Shown here in pieces: positions 32,501 through 42,881 of a stretch of 64,000 nt of DNA; the first letter of the stretch is position 1, and every line of letters starts with the position of its first letter. Under the pieces are notes generated by a model. That model was not told the origin of the DNA. It ran no database searches and was given only the letters and a program-made list of their open reading frames with translations. The position numbers were made by a program, and so were the translations under genes. This stretch comes from Parapristionchus giblindavisi (Eukaryota; Nematoda; Chromadorea; Rhabditida; Diplogasteridae): NCBI GenBank assembly GCA_943737045.1, contig CALSFV010000034.1, positions 248,001 to 312,000 of the forward strand. Direction: 5' to 3'.

Positions 32501-34375
32501 CTGAGAGGAGGGAGAGGGAGAGAGAGGAAGAGGGAGAGATTTAAGTGATTTGGGTGGTGGGTATGGGCTTTAGCTCCACTAACGAGTAGGCTCTCTAATT
32601 ATTCGTTGTTCCTTTGGTATTCAATCATTGGGAATGAGGAAGTCCTCTTTCTCTTCATAGTAAAGTGAAAGTTATGAATGAATGACCCAAAAGGGAGTAT
32701 AGGTGACAGTCATGACAATAGAGAAGATATCGATCGAATACGGATAATACTACTATAGGCTCATCATTCAGGGGTTGTCATCATTATTATCCAATACGAG
32801 ATAATCGTATAGCAAAACAAAATATTTAAATGTATTCAGGCTTTTGATCTAAATCGATTCTATGAGGGATTTATCTATGTTTCAGTGGTCTCATAATAAT
32901 TGATAAGAAACTCTAAATGATGATAAAAATCGGTTTTCTCTAACAATTCTTTATTTTCTTCCTCTTCCTAAGAAACTTATCTCTAAAAAATTGTTTCTTC
33001 CTCTTCTCTTCCTCTTCCCTCTTCTTCTCTTCTCCTCTCTCCCCCCCCCCCCCCCCTCTCCTCTTCTCTTCCTCCTCTTCTCTCCTCCTCTTCCCTCTTC
33101 TTCTCTTCTCCTCTCCCCCCCTCTCCTCTTCTCTTCCCTCCTCTTCTCTCCTCTTCTCTCCTCCTCTTCCCTCTTCTTCTCTTCTCCTCTCCCCCCTCTC
33201 CTCTTCTCTTCCCTCCTCTTCTCTCCTCTTCTCTCCTCCTCTTCCCTCTTCTTCTCTTCTCCTCTCCCCCCCTCTCCTCTTCTCTTCCCTCCTCTTCTCT
33301 CCTCCTCTTCCCTCCTCCTCTTCCCTCCTCTTCCATCCTCTTCTCTCCTCTTCCCTCCTCTTCCCTCCTCTACCTTAACTGGACTCGCTCTATTTCACCC
33401 TCTGACACTATTATGAATAGAGAGAGTCTTTCATTCCATTCAATGACTCAAACCGGTAGATATCCTCAATGGATATAATGAGAGAATGGTAAAGAGTAAG
33501 AGTAACTATAGAGAGAGGACTAATATTAATCATATACCGAATATCAATTCAAATTTCTTATTTATATTCTGGTCAGCAAAAAAAGGACAGTTTTCTCTAC
33601 TTCTCTTCCAATCTCTCCCTTTGAACACCACATCAGACACTACAGACACCCTCAATTCTAAACTTTCCATCCTTTCTTTGTCTATTTGCGAATGATTCCC
33701 TCAGTGTTCGATTCAAATTACCCTGGGTTGATTCTCTTAAAGCTCAGACACCGCCATGGTCCCTTGTTCACATTTTACAGTGAATAATGCATTTAGTTGA
33801 GGGACCGATGAGTGGTGTTACGCTTGCTTTAACAACTATAATAATAAATAAAGAGCAATAACAATGATGATGTAAATGGGACCAATTCTTGTTCTTTTAC
33901 AACAAGAATGTGATGGATGATTGGTGTAATTGAGAGTTAATCGACCATTTCTATTCCTATATTTACTCATGTTTCTTGTGGGCTTTTACTAAATGCATTG
34001 TTCACTGTAGAATAGAAGTATCCCTTATTCGGGACTTCAGCACGCCCAGACTGATCAGTAGTTTTGTGGCAACCTCGATTGGTTATGTGCTTGATAAAGG
34101 TCATTAAATTGTAAATTGTAGGCTTAGTCAACAACTATCATGGCCCCATTGAATACAAGGACCGATCTAGAACTTTCTATGTCAATTGTATAATGGGTAT
34201 AGCGATATACTAGATCTGAACAGGCAAATGGAAAGAATCGACAAAAAATTCAAAAACTGAAAATTGAAATTAAAATAAAAATACCTGTGATATTGACTCT
34301 CCACTTGCAGTCGGGGTCGTAGACTGCTGCAGCTGCAGAAGAAAAGAGAAGAAGAAGAAGAGGAGATGAAGACAT
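26588..34375 (-). CDS. Divergent Cys-loop ligand-gated ion channel subunit
   Basis: Fourteen exons, phases consistent, 404 residues: 34285-34375, 29721-29807, 29276-29328, 28934-28978, 28611-28717, 28231-28295, 28079-28149, 27956-28034, 27808-27892, 27631-27763, 27359-27461, 27207-27305, 26739-26830, 26588-26692. Order: signal peptide (MSSSPLLLLLF, Ala run); a ligand-binding domain with WKDRRLRWDQIDW and RLWVPDIN; a Cys-loop with exactly 13 residues between the cysteines (EIDYSDYPNDRKH) and a second Cys right after; M1 (IELTIPVLISALLILLAPFF), M2 and M3 (FYAFTLGLSVVSLIATVII); a short M3-M4 loop; and M4 ending in AIVIAF. Membrane receptor of the nicotinic-like superfamily. Odd: YPND replaces the usual FPFD, the C-loop vicinal cysteines of alpha subunits are absent, and the M1-M2 linker lacks the usual GEK. 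It may be an orphan LGC or CUP-4-like subunit. Ligand unknown. Confidence 0.87.
29995..32000. repeat. GA/TC low-complexity blocks in intron 1 of the channel gene
   Basis: CTCTCCCTCT-type DNA at 30018-30075 is followed by GAGAGGGAGA-type DNA at 30178-30335, then 31340-31500 (purine, with GATCCTAGAGGGAGAG units), 31612-31790 (pyrimidine) and 31905-31970 (purine). Adjacent blocks have opposite polarity and could pair in the nascent RNA. Confidence 0.85.
32235..32350. mobile_element. Hairpin MITE family H, copy 1
   Basis: TTGAAACTCTCCGCTTTGGC and its complement close a roughly 100-bp hairpin, followed by AGCTCGGGCGTG. Same family as at 39535, 41737, 51600, 61141 and 63340. Confidence 0.75.
33001..33372. 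repeat. 76-bp tandem repeat of TC-rich DNA
   Basis: The landmark TTCCCTCTTC recurs at 33015, 33091, 33167 and 33242 (spacing 76, 76, 75), so units of about 76 bp are repeated four times, followed by shorter CCTCTTCCCT units. A run of 16-17 C lies at about 33041-33056. Long frames on both strands here are artefacts of the repeat. Confidence 0.85.
34009..34110. repeat. Dispersed repeat R
   Basis: CAGCACGCCCAGACTGATCA ... GTGCTTGATAAAGGTC matches 58466-58570 in direct orientation with scattered differences. Class unknown. Confidence 0.65.
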
Positions 34376-35945
34376 CTCTCCTATGAAGAAAAGATATGAG
34401 AGATGATGATGGACCGAGAAGTGGGCGGAGTTTGGAGTGGAGTGACCAAGAAGAACTCCCCCTTCAGGCTATTCAGAGGGAGAGGGAGAGGGAGAGGGAG
34501 AGGAGAGATAGAGAGTGGGGAGTGGGAGAGGGAGAGGGAGACAGAATGAGAGGGAGAGGGCTAAAAGCGGTCGAGTAAATAGAAAACTTGGCCATCTATG
34601 TATGGCGGTTGGCGAAACTGTCAGAGTATCCGGAATAAGAATAAGAAGAGGGAGAAGGACCAAACAAATTGAAGAGGGAGAGGTAGAGGAGGGAGAGGTA
34701 GAAGATGGCAGAATGAGAGGGAGAGATTGATCAAGAAGGACATGGGAATAGATTCAGATCAGACAACAGTTCTAGTCTATGGAAAAAGAACGTGTTTGAG
34801 TGAATAAGATAGGGATTGAATGTTCTGTGATGTGATCTGTTCTGTTCTCTTGAACGATTCCCATTGTACAATCACAATTGGCAAAGTGTCAGGAGATATT
34901 GGGCACTTTGCCAACAGCATTTACAATAGGTTTTTTTTCCGATTTGCATACTCAAGGTTCTCAAATTCGTGACTGATAATCTTGGCCTCACAATTCCTCT
35001 ATGAGGATATTGGTCAACTGTCTTTCCTTAGTGCAATAATATTCAGAGTGCCTTGATATATGATATCTTGTTGTTGTCTATCTTTCTCTTCTACTCAAAC
35101 ACTCTTCCTCCGGTTTTTCTTATCGCGACGTACCCCGCCAAGAAGCAAAACCTCTTGGCGTGCACTGCGGCGTGGAAGATGGCTTAGGAAACGTACAAAA
35201 ACCGAAGTCTCTGTATACGAACGGTGAAGAGTACGTTGAAAAATATTTGTCTCCCTTCATGCATAGTGATGATGTAGATCGTTGGAATCCGGTCCATCGT
35301 CTTCCAAATTAAGGATGTCCACTCAAATTATATTATTAGGTGGAGATCCGCGAATGTTTATGCATATTCAAAGGGCAAGTGATACAAAAAGTAAGATGGC
35401 AATCTCTTCGATGCCTTTGTGCAATGGTAACAAAAAGTAAACTCGCATAAATTTGCATTTAGTCTGGACTAAAATGGTATCTCACGTTGTTGTTGAAATT
35501 GAATTATAAGGGGAGAGATAAAGAGAGTGATTAAAAGTTGGTTGTGTGATAGATTTAAAAATAAATAAATAAAATATTCTAAAGGCGATCCATTGTTTTG
35601 GCCCTGGTCCTAGACACTGGACCGCCCCGGTTGGGCCTCATAAAAAAAAGAACACTCAGCCCGAGAACAAATATCGAAAATGTAAAAATCGAATATTCTC
35701 GAATAAATTCGCGAACATTAGTCGTGAATAAATGCAAATGTAGTCGCAAATAGTGGTCGATCAATTTTTTGAGAATAAAAAATTAGAAAATTATTTTTTA
35801 CTAATTCTGTTCTGAAATAATTTTCAAAAAGCTATTAGCGAATAACAATGTTTCATTTAACAACACTAATACACAATGAAAAACAATTTATGTACTCTAT
35901 CTTCATTAGAGCCAAACAAAAGTTTTTCTCTCTCAAAGTAATTTT
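34376..35945. other. Intergenic region with GA blocks and repeat relics
   Basis: Purine blocks at 34476-34575 and 34640-34730; a small hairpin (GGCAAAGTGTC ... GGGCACTTTGCC) at 34877-34920; and a relic of a family T MITE from about 35338 (GGTGGAGATCCGCGAATGTT). No gene seen. Confidence 0.5.
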
Positions 35946-35946
35946 G

Positions 35947-37759
35947 TTAAAACATTGATAATGAAATGCTATTATGAAAAAAATATTGTGGAGATGGTGA
36001 TGCTTTCTTCATATCTTTGACACGCACATCAACACACATTTCATAGCACAAAGATGTTTGGATAAGTCCATCTACAAAGATAAATGATCAAGATCTATCC
36101 AATGGAAGATCCAATCGTAAACACCTTACCGTACTTAAATGTCTGCGAAAGAGTGTAGTTAGAGTGGATCTTTAATCTGAAATTAATCTATTTACCATCC
36201 CAATGGTTCATCTCTTTGATTCAACTTTCTGAATGACCCTACATATATTGTGTGTTCACTCTCTAATCATTGAATCCGATCAGAAACCATTCAATCTCTC
36301 TTTTTTTCCAGTCCGTTCCCCTCTTTTCAACTCGTTTCTTATATCGACAGATTCGATCGTCTGGCGCAATAACCTCTTGACTCCACTCTCCCTCTATAGG
36401 TGGTGATCTCTCCCTCTCCCTCTAGGATCTGAAAAAGGGAGAGGTAGAGGGGGGGGGGGTGGATGGATTGACCACAATTGACCTGTCTCATCATCTCCTC
36501 TAATCTTCATCTTCAGTCTCCACTTGACTATTAGAGACGACAATGAATGATTCTATTGATAGATTAGAGGAGATCATTGAGGATAGAGGAGTTATTATTC
36601 AATTAATATTCAATTCGATTGGAGGACGAATGATATTTTATTTATTTACCACCTGTATTGTACCATAATGTCTGTTTATTGTCTATTGTCTTTTCTAATC
36701 ACTGTTTCAAATGAGCTCGGTGTTTAACTTAAGGGAAATACGGTACAAATATTGTATTGAACAGTAATAATAGAAAGAAGACCATCATCGTTTAATAAAT
36801 GATAATAACTCAATTTAAGTTTATTGTAAACGGTTGCTATACAAATTATTTATATAATATTCCAATAACAGAATATTAGTTTAATTATATTACAGTTAAA
36901 GGTGGAGACCCGCGAAAGTTCATGCAAATATGTTTCATCTCGCTTATGCAAGTATCACTTGATATGCAATTAGACAGAGTGATCACTCATCAATCCCTTA
37001 ACGCAGTGGTAAAACTTCTGACTAGATATCGCATGGCCGCGGGTTCGAATCCTATTGTCAAACTTTCCTATTTTCAAAAAGCGCGCCTTTGCCTGCGATT
37101 GCAAGCATGATTCCTTCATGATTCTAGCGATCAATAAGCTGAATTAGCATAAACTAAATGATGTAGGGTATGTAGAATAGCTTTTGCTAACTTTCTGTCT
37201 TCACAGTTTGTTCACGAAAATATTCGCGGGAGTCCACCTTTAAGTATGCAGTATACAATACATACAAAACACTATCCGATACATGATTTGGCTTGCTGAG
37301 AGTCAAAACAGGGAAAGATTTCTTATTAGTCAGTTGTATTCTTCAGAGAAGATTTATTGGTCATAAAGGAGTATACACTGTAGGGCAATGAATCTGTCAT
37401 GTTTACTTATTCAGAATGTACATACGTCTACATAGGACATGATAGACATTGATTTTCTATCAAAGATTATTTCTATTGAACATTTCAAGATAAAAGAGAT
37501 AAGATAAAAGAGAGAGTAATCTTTTCAGAAAAAATCGTTGAATTGATTTGATTTGATTTTTTGATTTGAAAACACATTTATCAAGAGTATGACTCTGATG
37601 CGCATGGGGAAAAGCTCTTCTTACTTCCGACAGCCCCAGAATACTGACGTTGATCTTCATATGAGCGTCTTCCGATTTCACAAATCCGAGAAGATCGACA
37701 GGCAGTTTGGAGTTGACCGAACATAGTACATATAACAAATGAAAAAATGACTCTCTCAT
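35947..37759 (-). CDS. Secreted protein, gene model incomplete
   Basis: Three supported exons. Exon 37625-37759 encodes a signal peptide (MRESFFHLLYVLCSVNS) and SKLPVDLLGFVKSEDA..., ending with a GTAAGA donor in phase 0. Exon 36130-36176 reads LKIHSNYTLSQTFKY. Exon 35947-36071 reads GLIQTSLCYEMCVDVRVKDMK and ends at the stop 35947-35949. The last two join in phase, but the first and second do not (phase 0 against a one-base entry), so a middle exon of length 3n+2 must lie in 36177-37624, which also holds a MITE, or the gene is broken. Two cysteines lie close together in the last exon. No family recognised. Another chance is two separate gene ends. Confidence 0.45.
36896..37243. mobile_element. 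TTAA-flanked MITE (family T) with tRNA-like core
   Basis: Ends TTAAAGGTGGAGACCCGCGAA and, at 37220-37243, its near complement (TTCGCGGGAGTCCACCTTTAA). TTAA lies at both ends. Inside on the plus strand are an A-box-like TTAACGCAGTGGTAA (36999-37013) and a perfect B box GGTTCGAATCC (37042-37052), 30-odd bases apart as in tRNA genes. Confidence 0.8.
37042..37052 (+). promoter_or_regulatory. Pol III B box in a MITE
   Basis: GGTTCGAATCC fits the B-box consensus GGTTCGANTCC exactly. No full tRNA cloverleaf can be folded around it. Confidence 0.6.
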
Positions 37760-40469
37760 GGAAGATTTGTAAACTATATATCTGTATGAAATTTTGAGTC
37801 TCCTAAAATTCTAGAAAAGATTTGTTGCTCGCAAGAAGTTCATAATTTTTCGCTTTGCTTTTTCACTAATATAAATTGAACTATTGATAAATCATGCATA
37901 GACTGTCTTTTGACATCAACACTAATTCATATTTCCCAACTAATACACCAAATCCTACAAAATTTTCTTGATTAATCCAATTTTCATAATTGCTGACCTA
38001 TCTTTATTTGACTACACGTATTAATTTATTTTTCAAAACACAAAACAATTTTTCTTTATCTATCCTCTCAATTAATTGATGAGTACCCTCAATTACTTCA
38101 TTTCTTTTGATCTCTTTCTATTCATTTGAGTGTTCCTTTCTTCTTCCATCTAATGACCCTTCTATACGTGAATGTATGCATTCAGATGAGAAGAAGGAAC
38201 TATTGTCGAGATGGAGAAGGACAAAAAAGGAGAGGGAGAGGGAGAGAGGTAGAGGGAGAGAGACAAAAAAGGAGAGGGAGAGAGGGAGAGGGAGAGAGAC
38301 AAAAAAGGAGAGGGAGAGGGAGAGTTCAGAGGGTAGATCAACACTTCTTCTTCGTTCATTGCAAACAAACGTGAGAAGGAAGTCATTGGAGGGAGTATTC
38401 AGTAGACAAAAGAAGAGAAGAGAAGAGGAAGAAGAGATAGTGATAGAGGGTTCATGAGAGAAGAGACGAAAGGAAGAGATAGAGGGAAGAGAGAATGAGA
38501 GAGAGACAAAGAAACAATGACTGAGAAGGTGAGAATAAGAGATAAGACTGTTGACAGATAGAGAATCTCTATCTCCATTAGAGGATAGATAGAAGATGGT
38601 GATGAAGTCATTGATAAGATAATAGAAGAATGGAAGAGAAAAAGAGCGTGAAGATTGGATCTGATGGATGAAAAGGGATTCGAAAGATATATTTTAAAAA
38701 TAAAAACAGAAATCGATTTATTTTTACATACTAGCGTAGTCTCGATACAAATAGCTACTGTAATTTTGTACAACGAAATCTCTCAGGATATCGATAATAT
38801 TTGTGATTCCAGTATTCTGTGAATCATAAACAGAAAAGAAACAAAGTTAAAGAAATTTAAAAAAAATGCACGCTAACGTCTACATATTTACACTTTGCTC
38901 TGTAAATGTGCACATGTTTTCATTTGCTTTTCAGTCCAATTCAAACTGAATCCACAAATCGATCAAAAATATTTTATATATTGTTTGACTTCTTTTTCCA
39001 TTTAAAGCCAATTGATATATTTAGTATATTTTTTCGTTTATTTCTAAAAAAATTACTCAATTCTTGCTGAATTGAGTAATTTATTTTATATATGGTTTGC
39101 CTTCAATGTTTCAGAATAGGTGTGACAATTGGGTAACGGCAACCGGCATTCACCAATGATATAGTGATATGAATGACATCATGATGCTGGAACTCCGAGC
39201 CGAAATGTCGGTTGTCGAATAGTCAGACCCCTTATTTTCAAAATCGAAATAAATACTTGTAAATGTTTCGTTCTCCGATCTTTCATTGATATTCAACGTT
39301 TTCAAACATTTATCACATAAATAAATCGACCTTGATAGATAGGTGTGGACATAATGCGAATGTTCTTCACTCATCTCAAATCTTCTTTTTGCATTGGTAT
39401 CGGTGCATTTGACGCATACAAATGGATTGGCAGTGGGTACTTCTTTAGATCATTCTTTTGATGGAAATTATTTCACTGGAACAATAATGAAAAAAAATGA
39501 TATAGATTAATGAATACGTTAAAGCCACGTACACCCCAAGCGGTGACACATACACCAAGTTCACTCTATGTACATTCTGGCAACGCTCTCTCGTAGACAA
39601 ATTAAATTTTTTGAAATCGAAGGATCATAGCCAGAGCGGAGAGTTTCAAATTTGCTAGCGCAATGTCTTTAAAATTAAAAAAAAAACTTTAAAAAAATCG
39701 TATGACTTTTCACAAAGTGAACGATAAGTACCCAAGGATAACGAATTTTAAGATCGATGCATAGATGTTCTCTGAATAAGAAGTTAAACATTTGATCTCG
39801 TGATGAAAGACCAAAAAAACGCTAAATAGCTAGAGATTGAACATGATTGACGCATCAACTGTTGTATGCGAAATGTTGAGTCTTCCGTAATTGTGACCAT
39901 GTTGATGTTACGAAACTTTTTTGTTCGTACAATACGTTGATTTTTTTTGTTTCAAGCCGAATTTGTGCCCGGGAGAAAACGATCATCCCGAAAATCGGGT
40001 CCACATTAACTGAAAATGTTAAATATTTTCAAAAAGAAAAGCAAAAAAAAATTTCGTTTAAAAGACAACAATCTTGGATAACAATGGAATAACTTTTATT
40101 TTATGCATACATTTTAATTGTGTTTAAACCCGTTTTAACGTTATTTTAAATTCAGAAGCTGTATCTCTCTAAAGGTCGAAAACTTCGAGACAAATTAATT
40201 ATGTATACAAAAGTTCTTGTATTCCCCTGAGGTCAGTGAATATGATGTTGTAACGAAAATACATTAGACTATTACCCCTCGGGAACAAAACTGACGTAAT
40301 TACTTTCTATTTATATTATTGAATATAAATATTTGTGATGAGTCAGACCATTAACATTTACGGTATTTATAATAATTTATCCTTGAGAATTTGATGAGAT
40401 CAGCTATAACCCGATGGATAATTATGCAAATTCAAAATCTACAATAATATAGAAAGGAGAGGAGAAGGT
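37760..40469. other. Repeat-bearing intergenic region
   Basis: Purine blocks at 38215-38335 and 38405-38520; hairpin MITE family H at 39535-39665. No convincing exon otherwise. Frames at 38107-38457 and 38399-38773 are low-complexity artefacts. Confidence 0.5.
39535..39665. mobile_element. Hairpin MITE family H, copy 2
   Basis: CTGGCAACGCTCTCTCGTAG followed by AGCCAGAGCGGAGAGTTTCA and AATTTGCTAGCG. The arms are more diverged than in copy 1. Confidence 0.65.
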
Positions 40470-41079
40470 CTATTTTCCTGGAAGGAAAGACCATGGATTA
40501 TTGGAGAATATATCCGCTCTTTGTGGTCGACTCGGAGCTGGTTTGTGTTGACTGTATAGGGCTAATTGATTCACGAATTTCTCTTCGAGACTCAACGAGG
40601 ATACTGTAGACGATAGCTCGACTGAAAATTGATAACAGTAAAGATATGGTGAGATTATATGTATAGGTTAGATGATTACGTCATAAAGAATTTCGGTATA
40701 AACGACTTCGGTATAAAAGCTCTCGGTATAAAGGAGTATGGTACGAAAGATTACGGCATTAAGAATTACAGAATAAGAGATTACGGTACCCCCCCCCCCA
40801 CAATTTAAATAGAAACTCACAGGAAAATAGTGTGACAGGCTTCTCTTTGATATCTTCTTTCTCCATTTCTTCAATAATCGGCGCTTCAGTAGTTTTCCGT
40901 GTCAATTTGAAACTCTTAAAGGTTATCGATCCAGCGGATCGTCTGGCACGAAGGGCTAAAAATTAAACAAATTAAAATATTTAAAAAGAAGACTAGAAAA
41001 TAAGAGAAAATTACTAACCCATCTCAGCAGAGATCACAGTAGATATACAGAACAGGAATAGAAGTGAAATCCTCCTCAT
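40470..41079 (-). CDS. 115-residue secreted protein
   Basis: Exons 41019-41079, 40821-40955 and 40470-40621, phases consistent. Residues 1-17 are a signal peptide (MRRISLLFLFCISTVIS). A RARR motif follows at about residues 23-26, a furin-type site that would release a mature chain starting SAGSITF. The rest is hydrophilic, acidic in the middle (EEMEKEDIKEK) and proline-rich at the end (QHKPAPSRPQR, NNPWSFLPGK). The only cysteine is inside the signal. No family recognised; a propeptide-processed extracellular or cuticle-associated factor fits what is visible. The ATG is the first after a TGTTGAAATG context. Confidence 0.65.
40692..40790. repeat. Diverged 15-bp tandem repeat in an intron
   Basis: Six to seven 15-bp units such as TTCGGTATAAACGAC, TTCGGTATAAAAGCT, CTCGGTATAAAGGAG, drifting step by step to TACGGTACC and a run of C. 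It lies in the second intron of the 115-residue gene. Confidence 0.75.
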
Positions 41080-42881
41080 TTCAACGTCGATTCTTACCGT
41101 TCTATCACTTTAGCCACTCCTTATATCGTAATTAGATTGGTTCACTTTCTCCCTCTACCTCTTGAATCTCTCCTCTCCTTTTCTCCGTCCTCTTCCTCTT
41201 CCTCGTCTTCACTATTCCTACTTCTCTCTACATTCCAATTTGCACAGTGGAACCGCAGCTGGAACGAATTACTGCGCGCTATCTACTAATTTCTCTTCCT
41301 CTACCTTTAGTCTCTCTACCTCTCCGTCGCCCATCTATCATCTCTTCATTTCTCGCTGATTTTCGTGAAGGGTCAATTTGTCCGATTCATAGTCGTTGAT
41401 CTATGACCATTGATTCAATAGTTAGTCAAAGAGATGAACGGGTCGGATTGAGTCATCAGATCATATCATATCTCATACAACGAATTGATCTGCATTCGGG
41501 CAAATGACATAAACAAAGCATGTAGGAAGTGAACATCAATTAGTATACTGTAATGGTTGCTTTTAACATAATCGAAGATCATCCAAGTACACTCTCTCAG
41601 ACATTCTTATTCATTAACCGTTTCTCATTGTTGAAGATCATTGAATTGAAACGATCAGCCCACGCAAACGTTTTTAGGCAAAAAAAGGAAATTAAGATCG
41701 TCTCGCCATACACGATTAAAGGACACCGAGATAATGTTACTCTCCACTCTGGCAATGCTCTCTCATAGACAAATAAAGCGAGAGAGCATTGCCAAAGCGG
41801 AAAATTTCAAATTAGCTCGTGCGTGCCATAAGTCAATTAAGAGAAAACAATCAATGAAATGATTACATTTAAATCATCTAGAGATGATACGAAATCAAAA
41901 AAAAGCAATGGGATTATTTTTCAAGGTTATGTTGGAGAACATTTCGACGTATTAAAAATGGAACTCGTTTAATTATCAAGAGCTATGCGATAAGCAACAA
42001 AAACTGGCAGCAACAAAGCACACTTACAACATTCCTTGTCCTTTTCGTCGCTTCTCCTTTCTAGATACTTTTACATCAATCGTTCATTGCACTTTCAACA
42101 TTCGCAGTATTGATTGAACTGAACTCAAATGATTGAACACAAAGATCTGTACTTAGATGTTCTTGTACCCTAACGTTCTTCATTTGTTGATATTATTTAT
42201 TTATTTATTTCTTTATTCCATCAAATATAATAATAAAAGGTGATATGTATAGGATCAGAATGTAGAACACTTCCTCGATCACCCAAATGATTACTTGATT
42301 CGATCAGAGTAAATAGAATAGTCTTTCTACTTGATTAACTAAAGTAGACTGTATCGCACGTAGTGACAGTGAAGTGAAAGAAAGTAATTATTTATAATGT
42401 TGCTTTATTCCCGGTGGTAAAAAGTATTAAAATAATATCTTTTCCATACTGATCTATATATTTCTTTGAAAAATCTATTGATTTGTCTATTATCTATATT
42501 CTTAAATATTTGGATATTTTGTTCAATGGTTTCTTAATCTCTGAATAATTTCAGACAAGCGATAGCGTTCGTCTAGTCATTGAATGTCGAACTGCACGAA
42601 AAAGGTCAAACCGGTTGATTTGTCTCATCATTTCAACATTTTTTGTCGCGTTTTATCAGTTGAATCGTTTGAGAAAGAGATCGAGAGTGATCGAGATTGG
42701 AAAAGAATGAAGGCGACAACCTTGATCTGATCACTAACATTGATATATGTCATGATAGAAGAGCATTAATCAATCTATATCTTAGGTTGGTGGTTGCAGT
42801 TCACACTGTGGTTTGAGTAATTCAGTCCAAATGATTTATGAGAACATTTTATCGGCATTTTACCTCATGACACAAACCTCA
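41080..42881. other. Intergenic, no gene seen
   Basis: TC-rich stretch 41150-41340, hairpin MITE H at 41737-41832, then AT-rich DNA without exons. Confidence 0.5.
41737..41832. mobile_element. Hairpin MITE family H, copy 3
   Basis: CTCTGGCAATGCTCTCTCAT is mirrored by GAGAGCATTGCCAAAGCGGA, then AAATTAGCTCGTGCGTG. Confidence 0.75.

Noticed and set aside
32983..33416. Long open frames on both strands (117 and 141 residues)
   Set aside because: Pure TC/GA repeat; frames are open because the repeat lacks stops, with no signal, motif or splice context.
38107..38773. Two 116-124 residue frames
   Set aside because: Built of GA-rich repeats (RERERGRGRE) or their complement; no coding features.
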